Of a stretch of DNA of 64,000 nt, positions 37,532-50,443 are shown piece by piece (position 1 is the stretch's first letter; each line of letters begins with the position of its first letter). This stretch comes from Pseudomonas sp. G34 (GTDB taxonomy: Bacteria; Pseudomonadota; Gammaproteobacteria; Pseudomonadales; Pseudomonadaceae): the NCBI RefSeq assembly GCF_031119625.1, contig NZ_JAVHZV010000027.1, positions 124,001-188,000 on the forward strand. Direction: 5' to 3'. The notes under the pieces were generated by a model. The model ran no database searches. It had not been told where the DNA came from and saw nothing but the letters and a program-made list of their open reading frames with translations. A program made the position numbers and the translations under genes.

Positions 37532-38073
37532 GCGGCACTCCTGATGGCTGAACCATGAACACTAGGATTCGGGCAGTTGAACCGGGCACAGGTTCAACCG
37601 GGTGTCGGGGGCGGCCATCGAACAATCGGCCGGAAAGCCTGTTGCCAGGCCACGAACGTCTGATCAGTTTCCCCACTTTGGTTCGCCTACTTCCCAAGGC
37701 ATGTCGCCGAGAATTGCACGCTCTGAAAACAGGCCGCACAACCTCTCGTCGTCAGTACTTGAGCCGAATGGATCGTTGCCAGCATGGACGCTCGGGCGCG
37801 GACTTTAAGACCATGACTCGCTCAGATCAATCAAAAATTGCCCACGGCGGGAACTGATTTTCCAGACGTTTCGGATTCCACACGAAGCGCGCCGAAATGC
37901 TGCACAGCCGCAGGCTGCACGCGCACGACCGGCGCCAGGGCCACAGCCTGGCACAGGATGCTTTTCATGATGATGACGTTCGCCTGGACGAGCCTCGCTA
38001 CGGGGCCCGGCGAGGGGCTGGCGCAGCCGCTGTCAGCGGCGCCAGCCGGGGTGGGCCTGGGGCCTCGAGGGGC
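37532..38073. other. 542-bp intergenic region between speC and a chemoreceptor gene
   Basis: Holds the speC leader with its inverted repeat (37576-37598) and, at the far end, a GC-rich stem (38016-38047, arms GGCTGGCGC / GCGCCAGCC) just after the chemoreceptor stop. That stem lacks a T-run and is a weak terminator candidate. Several open frames exist but none has family resemblance or a good start. I see no gene. Confidence 0.6.
37576..37598. promoter_or_regulatory. Inverted repeat in the speC leader or promoter
   Basis: GTTGAACC - GGGCACA - GGTTCAAC, perfect 8-bp arms with a 7-bp spacer, ending 45 bp before the speC ATG. It could be a regulator operator or, if transcribed, an RNA hairpin. 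Nothing in the sequence tells which. Confidence 0.5.
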
Positions 38074-40050
38074 CTAGCGGAAACGCTCGACTTCGCGATG
38101 CAGGTCGGTGGCCAGGGTTTCCAGCTCCTTGGAGGTGTGCGCCAGGTTGGCGATCACTTCGCGCTGCTCGCCGTTGGCCAGAGCGATGCTCTGCAGGTTG
38201 CTGCTCAGCAAGGTGGCGGTGCTGCTCTGCTCGCTGGTGGCGGTGGTGATGGCGGCGAACTGGTCACCGGCGGCGCTGGTCTGCTCGGCGATATGGGTCA
38301 GTGCGGCGGCGACCTTGGCATTGAGTTCGAGGCCGTTCTGCATCAGCTGCCGGCCCTGCTCCATGGTGCTGATCGCGCTGCTGGTTTCGCCCTGGATGCT
38401 GCCGATCATGCTGGAGATCTCGGTGGTCGCCTCACGGGTACGACCCGCCAGGCTGCGCACCTCGTCAGCCACCACGGCAAAGCCGCGGCCCTGCTCACCG
38501 GCACGGGCAGCCTCGATGGCGGCGTTGAGCGCCAGCAGGTTGGTCTGGTCGGCGATCGAGGTGATCACGCTGAGGATGCCGCCAATTTCCTGGGAGCGCT
38601 GGCCGAGGCTGTCGATGACCTTGGCGGCGCTGTTGACCGACTGAGAAATCTGCTCCAGAGCGGCGGACGCCTCCTCCATCGAGGTGCGGCCGATGCGCGT
38701 CTGGCTGGCGTTCTCGCTGGCCATGCGTTCGGTGCTGCGCATGTTGTCGGCGATGTTCAGCGAGGTGGCGCTGAATTCTTCCACCGCACCGGCCATGCTG
38801 CTGATCTCGCCGGACTGCTGCTCGATACCTTCGTAGGCACCACGCGACAGCCCGGACAGCGCCTCGGCGCGCTGGCTGACATTGCCCGCGGCACTGCGGA
38901 TGCGCGCGACCATGGTCGACAGCGCTTCGCTCATCTGGTTGAAGCTGCGCGACAGCTCGCCGATCTCGTCATGGCTGCTGACCTGCAGGCGCACGCTCAG
39001 GTCGCCGGCCCCCAGGGCCTGGGCCTGCCGCACCAGGTCGCCAAGCGGGCGCAGTTTGCGGCGCAGCAGCCAGATCACCGCCAGCACGGCCAGCACCAGG
39101 GTGACCAGGCTGCCGATGGCCAACTGGCTGCCGACCCGCCAGGTCACGGCCTGGATCTCTGCTTCCGGCATGCTCGCCACCACCGTCCACGGGCCACCGG
39201 CAAAGGGCACGGCGACGCTGTAGAAATCCTGGGTGCCATCGCTCCAGAAACCGCCCTTGCCCGGGGAGCCCAGCACATTGCTCATGTTGCCGGTCAGTTG
39301 CTCGGGACGTTGCGCGCCATAGGGCGCCACCAGCCACTTGCTCTGGTCGTCGAGCAGCGCCAGGGAGCCAGTGCTGCCGATGCGGAACTGCTGCAGATTG
39401 GCGAACTGGGCATTCTGCGCATCGGTGTAATCGAAGCCGACGAACAGCACGGCGATCACCCGGCCGGCAGCGTCACGCACCGGCGTGTACTGGGTCATGT
39501 AGAAACGGTCGAACAGCAGCGCGCGGCCCACGTAGCTGTCGCCGGCGAGCAGGCGCGCGTAGGCCGGGTGAGTGCGATCGAGCACGGTGCCGATGGCACG
39601 GCTGCCATCCTGTTTGGTCAGTGAGGTGGTCACCCGCACGAAGTCTTCGCCGTCACGCACGAAGATGGTCGCCACGCCGGCGGTCAGGTTGCGGAATTCA
39701 TCGACTTCGCTGAAATCGTTGTTCAGCCGGCTATCGCCCAGGTAAAGCGCCGGTGCCTGCAGGGAGCCCACAGCCACCCGCTCGTCCGGGCTGACCCGCA
39801 GGCCGCTGCTGAAGCGTCGCTCGAACAGCCCGGCGAGGCGCTGGGTGCTTTCGCGCAGGCTCTCGTGGAAGGTGCTCAGCTGGTCGGCCAACAGGCGCGC
39901 TTCACTGCCCAGGTGTTCTTCCCGGGTCACGAGGTTGGCGCTGCTCAGCGAGCGCAGGGCGAATACGGTGCTGACGCTGATCAGCAGTACCAGCATGGCG
40001 GCCAGGGCCGTCGCCAGCTGCCAGGCGATACGCGAACGAGGTTGGTTCAT
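38074..40050 (-). CDS. Methyl-accepting chemotaxis protein with Cache sensor
   Basis: 658 residues. A first membrane helix (about 12-32) is followed by a large periplasmic region (about 35-310) of the Cache3/Cache2 fusion type, with [28 protein letters not shown] second helix, HAMP (RPLGDLV...) and the signalling domain with [19 protein letters not shown] follow. No C-terminal CheR pentapeptide. Cache3/Cache2 receptors often sense organic acids; the ligand here is unknown. ATG 40050 has GGAGA upstream and is preferred to the start seven codons earlier. Confidence 0.92.
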   Translation of the reverse strand: MNQPRSRIAWQLATALAAMLVLLISVSTVFALRSLSSANLVTREEHLGSEARLLADQLSTFHESLRESTQRLAGLFERRFSSGLRVSPDERVAVGSLQAPALYLGDSRLNNDFSEVDEFRNLTAGVATIFVRDGEDFVRVTTSLTKQDGSRAIGTVLDRTHPAYARLLAGDSYVGRALLFDRFYMTQYTPVRDAAGRVIAVLFVGFDYTDAQNAQFANLQQFRIGSTGSLALLDDQSKWLVAPYGAQRPEQLTGNMSNVLGSPGKGGFWSDGTQDFYSVAVPFAGGPWTVVASMPEAEIQAVTWRVGSQLAIGSLVTLVLAVLAVIWLLRRKLRPLGDLVRQAQALGAGDLSVRLQVSSHDEIGELSRSFNQMSEALSTMVARIRSAAGNVSQRAEALSGLSRGAYEGIEQQSGEISSMAGAVEEFSATSLNIADNMRSTERMASENASQTRIGRTSMEEASAALEQISQSVNSAAKVIDSLGQRSQEIGGILSVITSIADQTNLLALNAAIEAARAGEQGRGFAVVADEVRSLAGRTREATTEISSMIGSIQGETSSAISTMEQGRQLMQNGLELNAKVAAALTHIAEQTSAAGDQFAAITTATSEQSSTATLLSSNLQSIALANGEQREVIANLAHTSKELETLATDLHREVERFR

Positions 40051-40236
40051 GAAAATATCTCCGTGCTCCATCGTCCCTGAATGGAGTAATTGAATAAAAT
40101 TTGATCAGCCTGTACGTCGGCGAGCGCGGAGAATACTTGAGAGTTTTAGTGCGTCAATGGCGAACGCGCCGTGATCACCACATTTTTCACGGGGCCTTGT
40201 GAAAAATGAGACTTTTGGGCGTTTTTCAGCGCTTTT

Positions 40237-41157
40237 CTAGCGCCGCAGTTGCACGTCGGGCAACTGCATGGCCGCCACCTCGGCGAGCAGGAACTCGGCC
40301 AGCCGCTCGAAGCGCTCCTGGCCACGGCGCGCCTTGGGCCACACCAGGTAATAGCTTTCGCCGCTGGAGACGGCGGTCGGCCAGGGCAGCGCCAGACGAC
40401 CGAGTAGCACGTCCTCGGCGACCATCGCCAGGTCGCCGATCGACACGCCGTAACCACGGGCGGCGGCGACGATGCCCAGCTCCAGGGTGTCGAACACCTG
40501 GCCGCCCTTGAGCGACACCTGGTCGGCCAGGCCCATGGCCTGCAGCCAGCGCCGCCAGTCGCGGCGGTCGGGCGTCGGATGCACCAGCTCGGCCTGCTGC
40601 AGGCGGCTGACGTCCCACGGCTGCTCGCCAGAGGCGCTGGGCGCGTAGACCGGGATCAACCATTCTTCGAACAACCGCACGCTATGCCATTCGTTGCTGA
40701 AGGTGCCGGCACTGAGCAACACGGCGCAATCGAACGGCTCATGAAGAAAATCCACGCGGTCGAGATCCATCCAGGCGCTGGTGAGCTGCACCTCAAGGTC
40801 GGCATGCCGGGCGCGAAACAACGACAGGCGCGCCAGCAGCCAGCGCATGGTCAGGGTCGAAGGCGCCTTGAGGCGCAGGGTGCCGTCCTCCACCAGCAGG
40901 GTCGCGCAGGCCCGCTCCAGGGACTCGAAACCTTCGTGCACGCCCGGCAGCAGCAGGCTCGCCGGCTCGGTCAGGTGCAACGCCCGGCCGCGGCGCTCGA
41001 ACAGCCGGCAGGCGAAGTGCTCCTCCAGGGTACGAATGTGCCGACTGACGGCGCTCTGGGTGATCGCCAGCTCATCGGCGGCACGGGTGAAAGAGCAATG
41101 CCGCGCGGCAGCCTCGAAGGCGCGCAGGGCGTAGAGCGGTGGCAGGCGCCGCGTCAT
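40237..41157 (-). CDS. LysR-family regulator (GcvA-like)
   Basis: 306 residues. The N-terminal winged HTH (about 6-65) has FEAAARHCSFTRAADELAITQSAVSRHIRTLEEHF and then the substrate-binding fold to the C-terminus. The L-P-P-L-x-A-L-R-A-F-E start is that of GcvA/AmpR-type regulators. It is divergent from the MATE transporter gene across 139 bp, so that pump may be its target, though LysR members often control other divergent genes. Confidence 0.9.
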   Translation of the reverse strand: MTRRLPPLYALRAFEAAARHCSFTRAADELAITQSAVSRHIRTLEEHFACRLFERRGRALHLTEPASLLLPGVHEGFESLERACATLLVEDGTLRLKAPSTLTMRWLLARLSLFRARHADLEVQLTSAWMDLDRVDFLHEPFDCAVLLSAGTFSNEWHSVRLFEEWLIPVYAPSASGEQPWDVSRLQQAELVHPTPDRRDWRRWLQAMGLADQVSLKGGQVFDTLELGIVAAARGYGVSIGDLAMVAEDVLLGRLALPWPTAVSSGESYYLVWPKARRGQERFERLAEFLLAEVAAMQLPDVQLRR

Positions 41158-41296
41158 TGCACTGAACCATGAGTTTTAATCATGCCTGGCATCGCTATTT
41201 TCCTTTTGTGGGAACCGGCTGCAAACCGGAGAATAGCCGCCATTACGCATCTTCCGACAGCCCGGGGATGCTTACCCTACCGAAGTTTTACTCATC

Positions 41297-42700
41297 ATGA
41301 AAAACTCCCTTGGTCACGAACTGGGTGCGCTGTTGCGCCTGGCCGGCCCGCTGATCTCCGCACAGCTGGCCCACGCGCTGATGATCTTCACCGACACGCT
41401 GATGATGGCCATGCTCGGCCCCGAGCAGCTGGCCGGTGGCGCCCTGGGCGCGACCTGCTACTTCATCTTCTCGATCTTCTGCGCGGGGGTGATCGCCGCC
41501 GTGGGCAGCATGATCGCCATCCGCCACGGCGCCGGCGACCCGGCCGGCGTCACCCGCCTACTGCGCAACGGCCTGTGGCTGGCCTTGCTGCTGGGCGTCA
41601 TCAGCGCGCTGTGCCTCAATGGCCTGGGCCCGCTGCTGCCGCACCTGGGTCAGGACCCGACCGCGGCCAGCCAGGCCATGAACTTCCTGCGCCCGCTGTC
41701 CCTGGGCCTGCCCGCCTACCTGTGCTTCATGGCCCTGCGCGGCTTCACCAGCGCCATCGGCCACCCGGGCCCGGTAATGACCATCAGCATCGTCGGCACC
41801 ATTGCCAATTTCATCATCAACTATGCCTTGATCAAGGGCTGGTTGGGCGTAGACCTGGGCCTGAGCGGTATCGGCCTGACCACCGCGCTGGTCAGCAGCG
41901 CCATGGCGCTGGCCCTGGGGCTGTACATCCTGATGTCGCCGACCTACCAGCGCTACCAGCTGCGCGGCGGCCTGGGTCGCCCACAACGCGCCGAGATCCG
42001 TGCCCTGCTGCGCCTCGGCCTGCCGATTGGCGGCACCTACGCCGCCGAGCAAGGGCTGTTCACCTTCGCCACCCTGTGCATGGGCGCCCTGGGCAGCGTG
42101 CAGCTGGCGGCGCACCAGATCGCCATGCAGTCGGTCGCCCTGGCCTTTATCGTGCCCCATGGTCTTTCTTATGCGGTGACCTTCCGGGTCGGCATGCACT
42201 ACGGTGCCGACCGCCTGCACCTGTCACGCCTGGCCGGCTACCTGGGCATGGCCATGGGCGCTGCGCTGATGCTGCTGTTCGCCCTGGCGTTCTGGTTGCT
42301 GCCGGAGTGGATCATCGGCCTGTATCTCGACCGCCACGACCCGGCGTTCGCCGATATCGTCGCCCTGGCGGTGAGCCTGCTGGCGATTGCCGCCTGGTTC
42401 GAGCTGTTCGACGGTCTGCAGAGCATCGCCATGGGCGCGATCCGTGGCCTCAACGACGGCCGCCTGACCCTGGTGATCGGCCTGACCGGCTACTGGTGCG
42501 TGGGCGCGCCGCTGGCCTGGCTGCTGGCCTTTCCGTTTGCCTGGGGCGCCCCTGGCGTCTGGTGGGGCTTGGCCGCAGGCCTAGCGGTGACGGCGAGCGG
42601 CCTGGTGCTGGGCTTCGGCTGGAGGATCGCGCGCCTGCAACGGCCGCAAGCCATGCCGGCCTGCCTGCCTGCCGTAAGCGGCCAGGATTGCCGCGACTAA
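41297..42700 (+). CDS. MATE-family multidrug efflux transporter (NorM/PmpM-like)
   Basis: 467 residues, about 12 membrane helices in two halves. NorM-type features include GPLISAQLAHALMIFTDTLMMAMLG at the N-terminus and the conserved start of helix 7, GLPIGGTYAAEQGLF. It exports cationic drugs in exchange for Na+ or H+; pseudomonad PmpM works with H+. It overlaps the convergent GGDEF-EAL gene by 4 bp at the 3' ends. Likely regulated by the divergent LysR protein. Confidence 0.92.
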   Translation: MKNSLGHELGALLRLAGPLISAQLAHALMIFTDTLMMAMLGPEQLAGGALGATCYFIFSIFCAGVIAAVGSMIAIRHGAGDPAGVTRLLRNGLWLALLLGVISALCLNGLGPLLPHLGQDPTAASQAMNFLRPLSLGLPAYLCFMALRGFTSAIGHPGPVMTISIVGTIANFIINYALIKGWLGVDLGLSGIGLTTALVSSAMALALGLYILMSPTYQRYQLRGGLGRPQRAEIRALLRLGLPIGGTYAAEQGLFTFATLCMGALGSVQLAAHQIAMQSVALAFIVPHGLSYAVTFRVGMHYGADRLHLSRLAGYLGMAMGAALMLLFALAFWLLPEWIIGLYLDRHDPAFADIVALAVSLLAIAAWFELFDGLQSIAMGAIRGLNDGRLTLVIGLTGYWCVGAPLAWLLAFPFAWGAPGVWWGLAAGLAVTASGLVLGFGWRIARLQRPQAMPACLPAVSGQDCRD

Positions 42701-44367
42701 AGCCGCTCGCCGAGTAGCGGCTGGCGCACCCCGGCCGCCAGAAAACGCGCCAGTTCGGGCAACGGCACGGCCTTGCTGATCAGGTAACCCTGCACCTGGT
42801 CGCAGCCGAACTCGCGCAGCAGCTCCAGTTGTTCCAGGGTTTCCACGCCTTCGGCGACCACCTGCAGATCGAGGTTATGGGCCAGGCTGATCATCGCCTG
42901 CACCAGCTGCTGGCTCTGCGGGCGCGTTTCCATGCCGGTGACGAAGCTGCGATCGATCTTCAGCAGTGCGATGGGCAGGTTGCTCAGGTGCTCGAACGAC
43001 GAGAAGCCGGTGCCGAAGTCGTCCAGCGAGAAGCGCACGCCCAGGTGACCGAGGCGGCGCATGGTCTGCAGCACGTAATCGCTGCGGCGCATCACCGCGG
43101 TTTCGGTCAGCTCGAACTCCAGCCAGTGGCTGTCGATACCGCAGCTGTCGATCAGCCGTTCCAGGGTCGGCAGCAACTGGCTGTCCTGGAACTGCCGGAA
43201 CGACAGGTTGACCGCCATGTGCAGCGGCGCATGGCCGCGCTCGCGCAGCCACTGCATGTCGCGCATGGCCCGGTCGATCACCCAGTAGCCTAGCGGCACG
43301 ATCAGCCCGCACTCCTCGGCCAGCGGCACGAACTCGCCCGGCAACAGCAACCCATGCGCCTCGTGCTGCCAGCGCACCAACGCCTCCAGGCCGACGATGG
43401 CGCCGCTGTGCAGGCACAAGCGCGGCTGGTAATGCAGCTGCAACTCACCCTTGCGCAGCGCCCGGCGCAGCTCGCGCTGCAGGTCGACCTGGCTGCGCAT
43501 GCCGTGGTCCAGGCGTTCGTCGTACAGGTGGTAGGTGCAGCCTTGACGGCTTTTCGCCTGCTGCATGGCGATATGGGCATGCCACATCAGCGCATCGGCG
43601 GTGCTCGCCGGCTTGGCCAGCGCCACACCGAGGCTGCAGCCGAGCAACAGGCTCTCGCCGTCCACCCAATAGGGTTCGCCCAAGGCCTCGAGCAGGTGCT
43701 GCACCCGGGCGTGCAGGCGCTCGAGGTCATCGTGGCGGTCGAGCAGCAGGGCGAATTCGTCGCCCCCCAGCCGCGCCACCTGGTCGCCGCGCTCCAGGTA
43801 TTGCTTGAGCCGGGCCACCACCTGCTTGATCAGTTGGTCGCCGGCGCAATCGCCCAGGGCGTCGTTGGCCTGGCGGAAGTTGTCCAGGTCCAGTTGGATC
43901 AGCGCCAGGCCGCGGCGGCCCTGCTCGTCGAGGCGCGCCGCCAGCAGGGTGTGAAAACCCTGGCGATTGGCGATGCCGGTGAGCGCGTCCTGTTCGGCCA
44001 GGCGCTGCAGGGTCAGGCGCAGGCGGCCCTGCTCACGCACGTAGCGCAGGCTGCGGCGCAGCACATCGGCGCTCAGTTGATCGCGCACCAGCCAGTCGCA
44101 GACCTGCGGCGGCATGTCGGCGGGTTCGTGTTCCAGCAGCAGGATGATGGGCGCACTGCAGCGCCTGGAATCCGGCAGGTGCGCCGGGGTGGTCAGCAGC
44201 ACCGCGTCATCGGCGGCGTCGAGCAGTTGCCGGGCATCCGCCCAGCTGGCAGCGCAGCTCAGGGGCAGCGGGCCGCCCACGGCGCCCAGACGCTCGCGCA
44301 GCAGCTCACTCCACTGCGGCGTGTCCGCCAGCAGAACCAGGCGCAACGGCTCGACGAATGCGCTCAA
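42697..44367 (-). CDS. GGDEF-EAL c-di-GMP protein with receiver-like N-terminus
   Basis: 556 residues. Residues 1-110 resemble a degenerate receiver-like domain. GGDEF (201-205) is intact but its I-site position reads ERGD instead of RxxD, so product inhibition may be weak. The EAL domain has EALVR (328-332), the loop DDFGTG and the motif EGVET near the C-terminus, so both cyclase and phosphodiesterase activities are possible. Net direction cannot be read from sequence. No membrane helix seen. Confidence 0.92.
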   Translation of the reverse strand: MSAFVEPLRLVLLADTPQWSELLRERLGAVGGPLPLSCAASWADARQLLDAADDAVLLTTPAHLPDSRRCSAPIILLLEHEPADMPPQVCDWLVRDQLSADVLRRSLRYVREQGRLRLTLQRLAEQDALTGIANRQGFHTLLAARLDEQGRRGLALIQLDLDNFRQANDALGDCAGDQLIKQVVARLKQYLERGDQVARLGGDEFALLLDRHDDLERLHARVQHLLEALGEPYWVDGESLLLGCSLGVALAKPASTADALMWHAHIAMQQAKSRQGCTYHLYDERLDHGMRSQVDLQRELRRALRKGELQLHYQPRLCLHSGAIVGLEALVRWQHEAHGLLLPGEFVPLAEECGLIVPLGYWVIDRAMRDMQWLRERGHAPLHMAVNLSFRQFQDSQLLPTLERLIDSCGIDSHWLEFELTETAVMRRSDYVLQTMRRLGHLGVRFSLDDFGTGFSSFEHLSNLPIALLKIDRSFVTGMETRPQSQQLVQAMISLAHNLDLQVVAEGVETLEQLELLREFGCDQVQGYLISKAVPLPELARFLAAGVRQPLLGERL

Positions 44368-44623
44368 GAAAGATCCCCCGATGCACGAAAAAAATCAGCG
44401 CGCAGCACGCGCCTGAATGCGCCAGTTCCGGCGTCAAATCAATCACTTCCGTGTAGTCGGCGGACATCCTGCGACAAAACCCCGGCAATCGACAAGCCCG
44501 CTCGCGCAATGAGGTGGTGTGAGCCTGTTCGCGAGCACGGTTATCGGCTGTTGCAGCGAAGCCAGCAAATGCGCGATGACTTTCAGCTAAAATGCGCGGC
44601 CACTTCTCTTCGCGATAGACACG

Positions 44624-46633
44624 ATGTCCCGACTCAACCCCCGGCAACAAGAAGCCGTGAACTACGTCGGCGGCCCTCTTTTGGTGCTCGCCGGCGCAGG
44701 CTCCGGCAAGACCAGCGTGATCACCCGCAAGATCGCCCACCTGGTACAGAACTGCGGCATCCGCGCCCAGCACATCGTCGCCATGACCTTCACCAACAAG
44801 GCTGCGCGGGAGATGAAGGAGCGTGTCGGCAGCCTGCTCAAGGGCCCCGAGGCCCGTGGCCTGACAGTGTCGACCTTCCACAACCTGGGCATGAACATCA
44901 TCCGCAAGGAGTACGCGCGCCTGGGCTACAAGCCCGGCTTCTCGATCTTCGATGACGGCGACATCAAGGCACTGCTCACCGACATCATGCAGAAGGAATA
45001 TGCCGGCGATGATGGCGCCGACGAGGTCAAGAACTACATCGACAGCTGGAAGAACGACCTGATCCTGCCCGACGAGGCCCTGGCCAATGCGCGCAACCCC
45101 AAGGAACAGACCGCCGCCATCGTCTACCTGCACTACCAGCGCACGCTCAAGGCGTACAACGCGGTGGACTTCAACGACCTGATCCTGCTGCCGGTGAAGC
45201 TGTTCCAGGAGCACCAGGACATCCTGGAAAAGTGGCAGAACCGCATTCGCTACCTGCTGGTCGACGAATACCAGGACACCAACTCCAGCCAGTACCTGTT
45301 GGTGAAATTGCTGGTAGGCATGCGCAACCAGATCACCGTGGTTGGCGACGACGACCAGTCGATCTACGCCTGGCGCGGCGCGCGGCCGGAAAACCTCAAC
45401 CTGCTCAAGGAGGATTACCCGTCGCTGAAGGTGGTGATGCTCGAGCAGAACTACCGCTCCACCAGCCGCATCCTCAAGTGCGCCAACACCCTGATCGCCA
45501 ACAACCCCCACGCCTTCGAGAAGCAGCTGTGGAGCGAGATGGGCATGGGCGACGAGATCCGCGTGATCCGCACCCGCAACGAAGACGCCGAGTGCGAACG
45601 CGTGGCCCTGGAGATTCTCACCGAGCACCTGCGCACCCAGCGCCCGTACAGCGACTTCGCCATCCTCTACCGTGGCAACTACCAGGCCAAGCTGATGGAG
45701 CTGAAGCTGCAGCACCACCAGATTCCCTATCGCCTGTCCGGTGGCACCAGCTTCTTCGCCCGCCAGGAAGTGAAGGACCTGATGAGTTACTTCCGCCTGC
45801 TGGTCAACCCGGATGACGACAACGCCTTCCTGCGGGTGATCAACGTGCCGCGCCGCGAGATCGGCTCGACCACCCTGGAAAAGCTCGGCAACTACGCCAA
45901 CGAGCGCAAGATCAGCATGTACGCCGCCAGTGACGAGATCGGCCTCGGCGAACACCTGGACAGCCGCTACACCGAGCGCCTGGCGCGCTTCAAGCGCTGG
46001 ATGGACGGCGTGCGCGAGCAGTGCGTGGTCAACGAACCGATCGCCGCGATCCGCAGCATGGTCATGGACATCGACTACGAGAACTGGCTGCGCCAGAACG
46101 CCTCCAGCGACAAGGTCGCCGAGGCGCGCATGGGCAACGTGTGGTTCCTCGTCGATGCGCTGAAGAACACCCTCGACAAGGATGAGGAAGGCGACATGAC
46201 CATCGAGGACGCCATCGGCAAGCTGGTCCTGCGCGACATGCTCGAGCGCCAGCAGGAAGAAGAAGAAGGCGCCGATGGCGTGCAGATGATGACCATGCAC
46301 GCCTCCAAGGGCCTGGAGTTTCCGTCGGTGTACATCATCGGCTTCGAGGAGGAGATCCTGCCCCACCGCTCCAGCATCGAGTCCGACACCATCGAGGAAG
46401 AGCGGCGCCTGGCCTACGTGGGCATCACCCGCGCCAAACGCAACCTGGCGCTGACCTTTGCCGCCAAGCGCAAGCAGTACGGCGAGATCATCGAATGCAC
46501 GCCAAGCCGCTTCCTCGACGAATTGCCGCCGGAGGATCTGGTCTGGGAAGGCCAGGAGGAAGCGCCCGTGGAGGTCAAGGCCGCCCGCGGCAATGATGCC
46601 CTGGCCAGCATGCGGGCAATGCTCAAGCGCTGA
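44624..46633 (+). CDS. rep: ATP-dependent DNA helicase Rep
   Basis: 669-residue superfamily 1A 3'-5' helicase that helps replication forks pass bound proteins. Q motif LNPRQQEAV is followed by Walker A AGAGSGKT (23-30). Motif II is in LLVDEYQDTN, then GDDDQSIYAWRGA and a late TMHASKGLEFPSVYI with GITRAK. Length is 669 as in E. coli Rep. It has its own upstream region with no clear promoter. Confidence 0.96.
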   Translation: MSRLNPRQQEAVNYVGGPLLVLAGAGSGKTSVITRKIAHLVQNCGIRAQHIVAMTFTNKAAREMKERVGSLLKGPEARGLTVSTFHNLGMNIIRKEYARLGYKPGFSIFDDGDIKALLTDIMQKEYAGDDGADEVKNYIDSWKNDLILPDEALANARNPKEQTAAIVYLHYQRTLKAYNAVDFNDLILLPVKLFQEHQDILEKWQNRIRYLLVDEYQDTNSSQYLLVKLLVGMRNQITVVGDDDQSIYAWRGARPENLNLLKEDYPSLKVVMLEQNYRSTSRILKCANTLIANNPHAFEKQLWSEMGMGDEIRVIRTRNEDAECERVALEILTEHLRTQRPYSDFAILYRGNYQAKLMELKLQHHQIPYRLSGGTSFFARQEVKDLMSYFRLLVNPDDDNAFLRVINVPRREIGSTTLEKLGNYANERKISMYAASDEIGLGEHLDSRYTERLARFKRWMDGVREQCVVNEPIAAIRSMVMDIDYENWLRQNASSDKVAEARMGNVWFLVDALKNTLDKDEEGDMTIEDAIGKLVLRDMLERQQEEEEGADGVQMMTMHASKGLEFPSVYIIGFEEEILPHRSSIESDTIEEERRLAYVGITRAKRNLALTFAAKRKQYGEIIECTPSRFLDELPPEDLVWEGQEEAPVEVKAARGNDALASMRAMLKR

Positions 46634-47022
46634 CGCCGCAAGACCCTAGCCCGGGTCGAGCGCAGCGACACCCGGGAATCACCCTGGCTATCGCACGGCT
46701 CAACCCAGGCTACGGACTGATGGCATGAGTTCTTCGGGGGCAGAGTTGCCTGCGGGACGAATGTGGGAGCGGGCCATGCCCGCGAAGGGCGATGGAACGT
46801 GCGGCGCAGGTCTCGATGATTCAATCCGGTCACAGGCTTATGCTGATCTGGGCGATTTATCGCGGGCTACGCGCCTCAGCCGCCGACACCCCGAAACCGG
46901 TTTTCGCCGCGCCTGCTCGCGACGGGCACCTGCGTAACATTTCGTAGTCAGAGTGAAGGTCCGGCCACCGAGGCCGGGCATTCCGTTCTCCGTGAAGCTC
47001 CTTTGCAAAGAGGCCCGGCACC
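46634..47022. repeat. 389-bp gap with short dispersed repeats
   Basis: It holds TAGCCCGGGTCGAGCGCAGC...ACCCGGG (46649-46677), a GC-rich repeat common in pseudomonads to my knowledge, then GGCTCAACCCAGGCTACGG. At 46763-46788 a half REP palindrome TGTGGGAGCGGGCCATGCCC occurs, related to those at 2647 and 51722. No gene is seen. Confidence 0.6.
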
Positions 47023-47505
47023 ATGCGCACGCTCACTCTCGACCTCGATACCCTGACCCAGTTGATCAACGGTCGCGAAACCCTCGAGCACTGGCTCGAC
47101 ATGGAAGCCGGCACGCTGCTGAGCCTGTCGCCGGACGATCAGGGCAGCGACGAGCGCCAGCAGATCCAGCTCAACCCGGATCGTTACACCGCCGTGCCGA
47201 ATCTCGATGTGGCGCAGCACGTGGCCATGCGCGAGTCCTTTCTGTTCACGCTGAACGACCTCAATGCCCACCCGCTGCTCAGCGCCGCGCTGACCGGCCG
47301 CAAGCCGCTGCGCGCCTTCGATTACGAGATCGATTACTTTCCGACCCTGCGCCAGCAGTGGCACGACTACGAGCAGAAGCAGCTGCGCGAATACGCCCTC
47401 AACTGGCTGTTCGAACTGGGCCTGGAGCCCGCGCCGGACAAGCTGCCCCTGGATACGCGCGGGATTCCCAAGGATATTTTGCGCCGGCTGATCAAAAGCG
47501 CCTGA
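47023..47505 (+). CDS. UPF0158 family protein
   Basis: 160 residues with the UPF0158 pattern: DLDTLTQLINGR near the start, a central FLFTLNDLNAHPLLSAALTGRKPLRAFDYEID, and WHDYEQKQLREYALNWL at the end. The protein is acidic and has no signal peptide. The function of the family is unknown. It stands between rep and xpt on the same strand with 117 bp to xpt. Confidence 0.85.
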   Translation: MRTLTLDLDTLTQLINGRETLEHWLDMEAGTLLSLSPDDQGSDERQQIQLNPDRYTAVPNLDVAQHVAMRESFLFTLNDLNAHPLLSAALTGRKPLRAFDYEIDYFPTLRQQWHDYEQKQLREYALNWLFELGLEPAPDKLPLDTRGIPKDILRRLIKSA

Positions 47506-47580
47506 GCGCTGCGTTTGTACCTGCAATGGATGAGCGGAGCGCTGCGCGTACGGTTTCGCTACAAATGAACGGCATTTTGA

Positions 47581-50311
<2,731 letters not shown>

Positions 50312-50395
50312 GCGGTTCTCCAGGCCAACGGTCGGGATCGTTCCCGTTGGACTCCCCCGCTGCGCTTTTTGCTGCATGTTGTCATCACCCTGAAA

Positions 50396-50418
50396 CAACA
50401 AAGCCGCCTCTCGGCGGC
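50396..50418 (-). terminator. Rho-independent terminator after cycB
   Basis: Minus-strand stem GCCGCC / GGCGGC (loop GAGA-like) followed by TTTGTTG, 26 bp after the cycB stop. Confidence 0.75.
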
Positions 50419-50443
50419 TCTGGCGGGCGTAGACAACGCTGCT

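Noticed and set aside
37838-38077. 79-codon open frame between speC and the chemoreceptor gene
   Set aside because: No ribosome-binding site or family resemblance; it runs into a GC-rich stem and overlaps the end of the chemoreceptor gene.
44306-46366. 686-codon open frame on the minus strand
   Set aside because: It lies antisense to rep and shows Val/Leu/Asp/His-rich shadow composition with no domain.
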